Source: Treponema sp. UBA3649 (GTDB taxonomy: Bacteria; Spirochaetota; Spirochaetia; Treponematales; Treponemataceae). Taken from it: a DNA stretch of 8,770 bases. A program made the position numbers and the translations under genes. The notes below the pieces were generated by a model. It saw only the letters and a list, made by a program, of their open reading frames with translations, searched no databases and was not told the origin of the DNA. Positions 5,161-8,770 of this stretch are shown in pieces. Numbering within the stretch: the first letter of the stretch is position 1; the number at the start of each line of letters is the position of its first letter. The stretch is taken from NCBI GenBank assembly GCA_002373325.1, contig DFKI01000014.1, positions 1 to 8,770 on the forward strand. Reading direction: 5' to 3'.

Positions 5161-5784
5161 TTGAAAGAGATTCCATCACCCACAAAAAAAAGGCTGGTGC
5201 TTCTTGAAAGGCTCCTCTCCTCCTACGACGGTGAGAAAATCACGTCAAAGCGCATCGAGGAACTGACCAACGCATCCTCCGCCGTAATCAGAAAGGACAT
5301 TTCGCTCCTTGGAGTACGCTGTGGGGCAAGCAACGGTTACAGGGTCGCCGAACTTCTTCAGGCCATCAGGAAATCCACCGGGCTTGATGAGGGAAAGAAA
5401 AAATGCTGCATCGTGGGACTTGGAAAAATCGGCCAGACTCTCTTGGGCAGCACGGAGCTTGACGGAACGGATTTCGAGCTTGTTGCGGGATTCGACTCCA
5501 ACGTGAACCGGACGGAAATCCTCCATGCGGACTTTCCACTCCACCCCACAACGCTTCTTGAAAAAGTCGTGAGGGAAGAGGAAATCAAATTTGCCATACT
5601 TACGGTGAGCGCGTCGGAAGCCCAGCAATGTGCAAAAAAACTTTCGGATGCCGGAATCATCGGAATAGTGAATTATACCCCCTGCGTGCTTTCGGTTCCT
5701 CCGAGTACCGCAGTAGAAAATGTGAGTCTGCTGACCGCATTGGAAACTCTTTCGGCAGTTTCTGAAAAACGGCAGCAGTTTTAA
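5161..5784 (+). CDS. rex: Redox-sensing transcriptional repressor Rex
   Basis: This 207-aa dimeric repressor binds NADH or NAD+ and represses genes when the NADH/NAD+ ratio is low. Residues about 1-70 form the winged helix, with TSKRIEELTNASSAVIRKDI (28-47) as the DNA-recognition part and a glycine-rich wing (SNGYRV, 57-62). The Rossmann domain follows, with CIVGLGKIGQ (83-92) giving G86-x-G88-x2-G91, an acidic end of the second strand in GFDSN, and the family-typical GIVNYTPCVLSVPPSTAVEN before a C-terminal helix that swaps between subunits. Length equals the family norm of about 210 aa. The start is TTG. It leads an apparent operon: serC begins 53 bp downstream with no terminator between. 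The wing sequence differs somewhat from the Gram-positive GKRGVGY form, but the assignment is firm. Confidence 0.95.
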   Translation: MKEIPSPTKKRLVLLERLLSSYDGEKITSKRIEELTNASSAVIRKDISLLGVRCGASNGYRVAELLQAIRKSTGLDEGKKKCCIVGLGKIGQTLLGSTELDGTDFELVAGFDSNVNRTEILHADFPLHPTTLLEKVVREEEIKFAILTVSASEAQQCAKKLSDAGIIGIVNYTPCVLSVPPSTAVENVSLLTALETLSAVSEKRQQF

Positions 5785-5837
5785 TCAAGTCAAACAAAGT
5801 CCATTTATATGGAAGAAAATAAAAAGCGAGGTGCGAT

Positions 5838-6959
5838 ATGAGCAGAGTCTACAATTTTTCCGCAGGTCCAAGCTGCCTGCCAGAGGAAGTCTTGAAGGAA
5901 TGTGCCGCAGAGATGCTGGACTACAATGGAAGCGGACAGTCAGTAATGGAGATGAGCCACCGCTCAAAGGTCTATGAGGCAATCATTGAGGACGCGGAGG
6001 CAATGGTCCGCAAGCTGATGAAGGTCCCGGACAACTACAAGGTTCTCTTCGTCCAGGGAGGAGGCTCCACACAATTCGCAATGGTCGCGCAGAACCTCGG
6101 AATCCACACGGGAAAGGCCGCATACATCGAGACAGGTGTTTGGGCAAAAAAAGCAGCCGCCGAAGCAAAGCACTTGGGACTCGACGTTGACGTAATCGCA
6201 TCCTCAAAGGACAAGGGCTACTCATACATCCCAAAGGTTGAAAAGATTGAGGGTAACTACGACTACGCATACATCTGCTTCAACAACACAATCATGGGAA
6301 CCCACTACGAGTACATTCCCGACACAGGAAAGATTCCGCTCGTGGCAGACATCTCATCATGCGTTCTGAGCGAAGAGCTTGATGTCTCAAAGTTCGGTCT
6401 CCTTTTCGCCGGAGCACAGAAGAACCTCGCGCCCGCAGGAGTCACCCTCGTAATCATCCGCGAAGATTTGATTACAGAGACACCCCGTGCCGGAACACCG
6501 ACAATGCTCATGTACAAGACCCACGCGGACAATGGTTCAATGTACAACACACCGCCCTGCTACACAATCTACGTGCTCGGAAAAGTCCTTCACTGGATTG
6601 AAAAGAACGGTGGAGCCGCCGGAATCAACAAGCTCAACGTGGAGAAGGCAAACTATCTCTACGACTACCTTGACAAGTCTGATTTCTACCATGCGACCGC
6701 CGAAAAGGGAAGCCGCTCACTGATGAACGTTCCCTTCCTCACAAAGTACTCAACAGGGGCTACTGATGAGGCAAGCCTCGCAAAGGAAAAGGAAATCAAC
6801 GACAAGTTTGTAAAGGAAGCAGCAGCCGCAGGACTCGTGAACCTCAAGGGACATCGCCTTGTCGGAGGAATGAGAGCCTCAATCTACAACGCCATGACTT
6901 TGGACGGAGTAAAAGCCCTGGTTGCCTTCATGGAAAAATTTGCGAAAGAAAATCAGTAA
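5838..6959 (+). CDS. serC: Phosphoserine aminotransferase
   Basis: SerC is a cytoplasmic PLP enzyme that transfers the amino group of glutamate to 3-phosphohydroxypyruvate, giving O-phosphoserine; in many bacteria it also acts in vitamin B6 synthesis. The protein is 373 aa, slightly longer than the usual 360. Visible features are the N-terminal YNFSAGPSCLP (5-15), substrate-binding HRSK (41-44), GGGSTQF (74-80) for the cofactor phosphate, W102 that stacks on PLP, D171 in ADISS that holds the pyridine nitrogen, and the PLP lysine K195 in FAGAQKNLAPAGV. The ATG at 5838 has GAGG six nt upstream. It lies between rex and serA in the same direction, with serA 35 bp downstream, so the three genes probably form one transcript. 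Confidence 0.97.
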   Translation: MSRVYNFSAGPSCLPEEVLKECAAEMLDYNGSGQSVMEMSHRSKVYEAIIEDAEAMVRKLMKVPDNYKVLFVQGGGSTQFAMVAQNLGIHTGKAAYIETGVWAKKAAAEAKHLGLDVDVIASSKDKGYSYIPKVEKIEGNYDYAYICFNNTIMGTHYEYIPDTGKIPLVADISSCVLSEELDVSKFGLLFAGAQKNLAPAGVTLVIIREDLITETPRAGTPTMLMYKTHADNGSMYNTPPCYTIYVLGKVLHWIEKNGGAAGINKLNVEKANYLYDYLDKSDFYHATAEKGSRSLMNVPFLTKYSTGATDEASLAKEKEINDKFVKEAAAAGLVNLKGHRLVGGMRASIYNAMTLDGVKALVAFMEKFAKENQ

Positions 6960-6994
6960 TCAGTTAGAAAAAACTAACAGCAAGGAGAAATGAT

Positions 6995-8173
6995 ATGTAC
7001 AAAATTCAAACATTAGATAGAATCAGCTCAAAGGGATTGGACAACTTTCCCCGCGATGATTATGAGATTGCAAGTGAAATCGTAAAGCCCGACGCAATCC
7101 TTGTAAGAAGCCACGATATGCTTTCAATGGAACTTGACCCGTCAGTAAAAGCCATTGCACGCGCCGGTGCCGGAGTCAACAACATTCCGGTAAAAGACCT
7201 CGCGCAGAAAGGAGTTGTAGTTTTCAACACACCCGGAGCAAACGCCAACGCCGTAAAGGAGCTTGTGATTATGTCACTCCTCCTCGCAAGCCGTCCTGTA
7301 ATCGGTGCGAACAAATGGGTGGAAACACTCAAGGGCAAGGGAGCTGAGATTGCGGGTCTCGCAGAAAAAGGAAAGAAAGATTTCATCGGATGCGAGCTTA
7401 AGGGAAAGACTCTCGGTGTAATCGGTCTCGGAGCAATCGGAGCACAGGTCGCGAACACAGCGGTCTCACTCGGCATGAGCGTAATCGGTTACGATCCCTT
7501 CCTTTCAGTTGATGCCGCATGGAGCCTCAAATCTGAGGTAAAACACGCGGAGACTTTGGACGCACTTTTCAGCAAGTCTGATTACATCACCGTGCATGTT
7601 CCCGAAACTCCCGACACCAAGGGATTCATCAACGCAAGCACAATCAAGAGCATGAAGGACGGAGTTCGCATCATCAACATCGCTCGCGGTGGACTCGTAA
7701 ACAATGAGGATGTTCTCGCAGCCCTCAAGAGCGGAAAGATTTCCTGCATGGTGACAGATTTTGCCGCGGAAGAGCTTTTGGGAAATGACAAAGTGATTTG
7801 TATGCCCCACCTCGGAGCGTCAACACCGGAGGCTGAGGAAAACTGCGCGATCATGGCGGTAAAGGAACTCAGGGATTTCTTGGAAAAGGGAGCCATCAAA
7901 AACAGCGTAAACTTCCCTGCCACCAAACTTGACACTCCTATTCCGACCGGTGGAACACGCCTGTGCATCAGCAACAAAAATGTGAGCGGCGTTGTCTCCA
8001 AGTTCACATCTGTTCTCGGTGACGCGTCTTTGAACATCGCGAGCATCGTAAACCAGAGCCGCAACGATCTTGCATACAACCTGATTGACGTGGATGGAAA
8101 AGTTGACGACGCGACTCTTGAGGCACTTGCAAAAATTGAGGGCGTAATCAACGTGCGTCCGATTTTCGCATAG
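6995..8173 (+). CDS. serA: D-3-phosphoglycerate dehydrogenase with ACT domain
   Basis: SerA oxidises 3-phosphoglycerate to 3-phosphohydroxypyruvate with NAD+, the first step of serine synthesis, and supplies SerC. The protein is 392 aa: a 2-hydroxyacid dehydrogenase core (about 1-310) and one C-terminal ACT domain (about 321-392), without the intervening domain of long mycobacterial-type enzymes. GVIGLGAIG (141-149) is the NAD-binding loop. The catalytic triad is R231 (in ARGG), E259 or E260 (in TDFAAEE) and H272 (in PHLGAST). In the ACT domain N329 and N347 align with serine-binding N346 and N364 of E. coli SerA, while the position of H344 is Asn, so serine feedback is possible but may differ. 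AAGGAGA at 6982-6988 supports the ATG at 6995; an overlapping ATG at 6990 is out of frame. A terminator follows at 8235. Confidence 0.97.
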   Translation: MYKIQTLDRISSKGLDNFPRDDYEIASEIVKPDAILVRSHDMLSMELDPSVKAIARAGAGVNNIPVKDLAQKGVVVFNTPGANANAVKELVIMSLLLASRPVIGANKWVETLKGKGAEIAGLAEKGKKDFIGCELKGKTLGVIGLGAIGAQVANTAVSLGMSVIGYDPFLSVDAAWSLKSEVKHAETLDALFSKSDYITVHVPETPDTKGFINASTIKSMKDGVRIINIARGGLVNNEDVLAALKSGKISCMVTDFAAEELLGNDKVICMPHLGASTPEAEENCAIMAVKELRDFLEKGAIKNSVNFPATKLDTPIPTGGTRLCISNKNVSGVVSKFTSVLGDASLNIASIVNQSRNDLAYNLIDVDGKVDDATLEALAKIEGVINVRPIFA

Positions 8174-8234
8174 CTTCCACCCGAAAGATTTTTACAAAGG
8201 TAATCAGCATTTTGATTTTCAAAGTGCTTTTTGC

Positions 8235-8276
8235 TCCCGGAAGCCTGCGCCACATTTGGGTTTCCGGGATTTTTTT
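8235..8276 (+). terminator. Rho-independent terminator of rex-serC-serA
   Basis: TCCCGGAAGCC (8235-8245) pairs with GGTTTCCGGGA (8259-8269) to give an 11-bp stem with one G-U pair and a 13-nt loop, followed directly by seven T (8270-8276). It lies 61 bp after the serA stop and 44 bp before marR. The 8174-8234 stretch before it holds nothing I can identify. Confidence 0.9.
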
Positions 8277-8293
8277 ACGACAAATTTCCGCCG

Positions 8294-8299
8294 TATATT
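8294..8299 (+). promoter_or_regulatory. Candidate -10 of marR, flanked by a short inverted repeat
   Basis: TATATT lies 20 bp before the marR ATG, with no clear -35 (the position holds the T-run of the terminator). It is enclosed by GCCG (8290-8293) and CGGC (8301-8304), a small symmetric element where an autoregulatory MarR dimer could bind. Both calls are tentative. Confidence 0.3.
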
Positions 8300-8319
8300 T
8301 CGGCAAGAGGATTGAAAAA

Positions 8320-8754
8320 ATGGAATACACAGAATCATCGCTGCTTGCACTTATCTCCCACCTTCACACAGTAAGCGCAGACTTTACGAACGCACGTCTT
8401 TCAAAAACCACCGGAATGATTTCCTCCCACGGCTTCATCCTCTATCTTCTTTCATCCGGCGAAAAACTCACCAAAAAAGAAATCGCAGAAAGAATCAACC
8501 GCGACAAATCAACAGTTACCGTTCTTATCCGAAAGCTGATTGACGAGGGCCTCGTAAAGGAAGAGCCAAACTCGGAAGATTCCCGCTCCAAGCTGATTTC
8601 ACTCACCGCCAAAGGAAAAAAATACAAGTCCCTGACCTCTTCCATTTCCGAAGATTTACTCTCCGTCTGCTACAAGGGATTTTCCGAAAATGAAAAAAAG
8701 ACCCTCCTGAAGCTCCTCCTAAAGATGAACAAAAATTTGGAGGGAGAGAACTGA
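8320..8754 (+). CDS. MarR-family transcriptional regulator
   Basis: This 144-aa protein has the normal MarR length and layout: N-terminal dimerisation helix (about 1-30), winged helix-turn-helix (about 45-100), and C-terminal dimerisation helices. The winged helix shows LTKKEIAERINRDKSTVTVL (50-69) with recognition helix INRDKSTVTVLIRKL, then LVKEEPNSEDSRSKLISLT with the D-x-R type wing tip. MarR proteins are cytoplasmic dimeric repressors, usually of adjacent efflux or catabolic genes, and are released by phenolic or other small ligands or by oxidation. The target here is beyond the window edge. The frame is open 36 codons upstream, but that extension reads through the serA terminator; ATG at 8320 has AAGAGG 9 nt upstream and is preferred. 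The TGA stop lies inside a heptamer repeat block. It is separated from serA by a terminator, so it is its own unit. Confidence 0.93.
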   Translation: MEYTESSLLALISHLHTVSADFTNARLSKTTGMISSHGFILYLLSSGEKLTKKEIAERINRDKSTVTVLIRKLIDEGLVKEEPNSEDSRSKLISLTAKGKKYKSLTSSISEDLLSVCYKGFSENEKKTLLKLLLKMNKNLEGEN

Positions 8755-8770
8755 GAACTGAGAACGGAGA
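8746..8770 (+). repeat. Heptamer tandem repeat overlapping the marR stop
   Basis: GAGAACT GAGAACT GAGAACG GAGA is three and a half tandem 7-mers that run to the window edge. The first copy contains the end of marR (TGA at 8752-8754). It belongs to the same degenerate family as 1655-1690 and 3663-3676. Confidence 0.65.

Noticed and set aside
5800..5813. TCCAT-TTAT-ATGGA palindrome between rex and serC as a separate promoter or operator for serC
   Set aside because: A short palindrome with a poor -35; the tight spacing favours read-through from rex.
6963..6978. GTTAG-AAAAAA-CTAAC hairpin between serC and serA
   Set aside because: A 5-bp AT-rich stem without a T-run; too weak to call a terminator or processing site.
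7582..8253. 223-codon open frame on the minus strand
   Set aside because: It is antisense to serA and its terminator region; low-complexity Ser/Ala-rich product with no family features.

Overview
The window looks like the chromosome of a host-associated spirochaete, most likely a gut or rumen Treponema. This is inferred from protein style and gene mix, not from any marker search: a single-chain GlyRS, a cytoplasmic LacI-type sensor fused to a GGDEF domain, an Rpn/PD-(D/E)XK gene with a GREEG-repeat tail, and a Rex regulator. There are no rRNA or tRNA genes, no CRISPR array and no phage genes.

Layout. Positions 1-1553 read on the minus strand: glycyl-tRNA synthetase (96-1553), followed closely by the first 26 codons of an aldo/keto reductase that leaves the window at position 1. 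A 204-bp divergent intergenic region follows, with a degenerate GAGAATT-type heptamer repeat and an extended -10 promoter. Next, on the plus strand, is a 637-aa signalling protein (1758-3671). Positions 3672-5160 are an accessory-looking stretch. It holds a hairpin-forming dispersed repeat, an Rpn-family nuclease/transposase gene on the minus strand (3851-4807) broken in the middle by two copies of a roughly 84-bp palindromic element exactly 168 bp apart, and a 350-bp non-coding region that ends in a strong promoter and a near-perfect Rex operator. Positions 5161-8173 are an apparent operon, rex-serC-serA, closed by a clear rho-independent terminator at 8235-8276. A MarR-family regulator (8320-8754) ends the window; its stop codon lies inside another heptamer-repeat block that runs to the window edge.

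How the genes work together. The best-supported circuit is rex-serC-serA: the NADH/NAD+-sensing repressor is transcribed with the two enzymes that turn 3-phosphoglycerate into phosphoserine. The first of these steps (SerA) makes NADH. A Rex-type operator (TTGTGA-N6-TCACAA) lies between the predicted transcription start and the TTG start codon of rex, which suggests autoregulation and redox control of serine synthesis. No serB is in the window.

The most unusual region is the interrupted rpn gene. The nuclease core and the C-terminal tail are still in the same reading frame, but the roughly 250 bp between them consists of palindromic repeats with four in-frame stops. The tail piece has its own Shine-Dalgarno sequence and ATG. 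This could be a simple pseudogene, or a split arrangement like the internally encoded short forms known for Rpn proteins.
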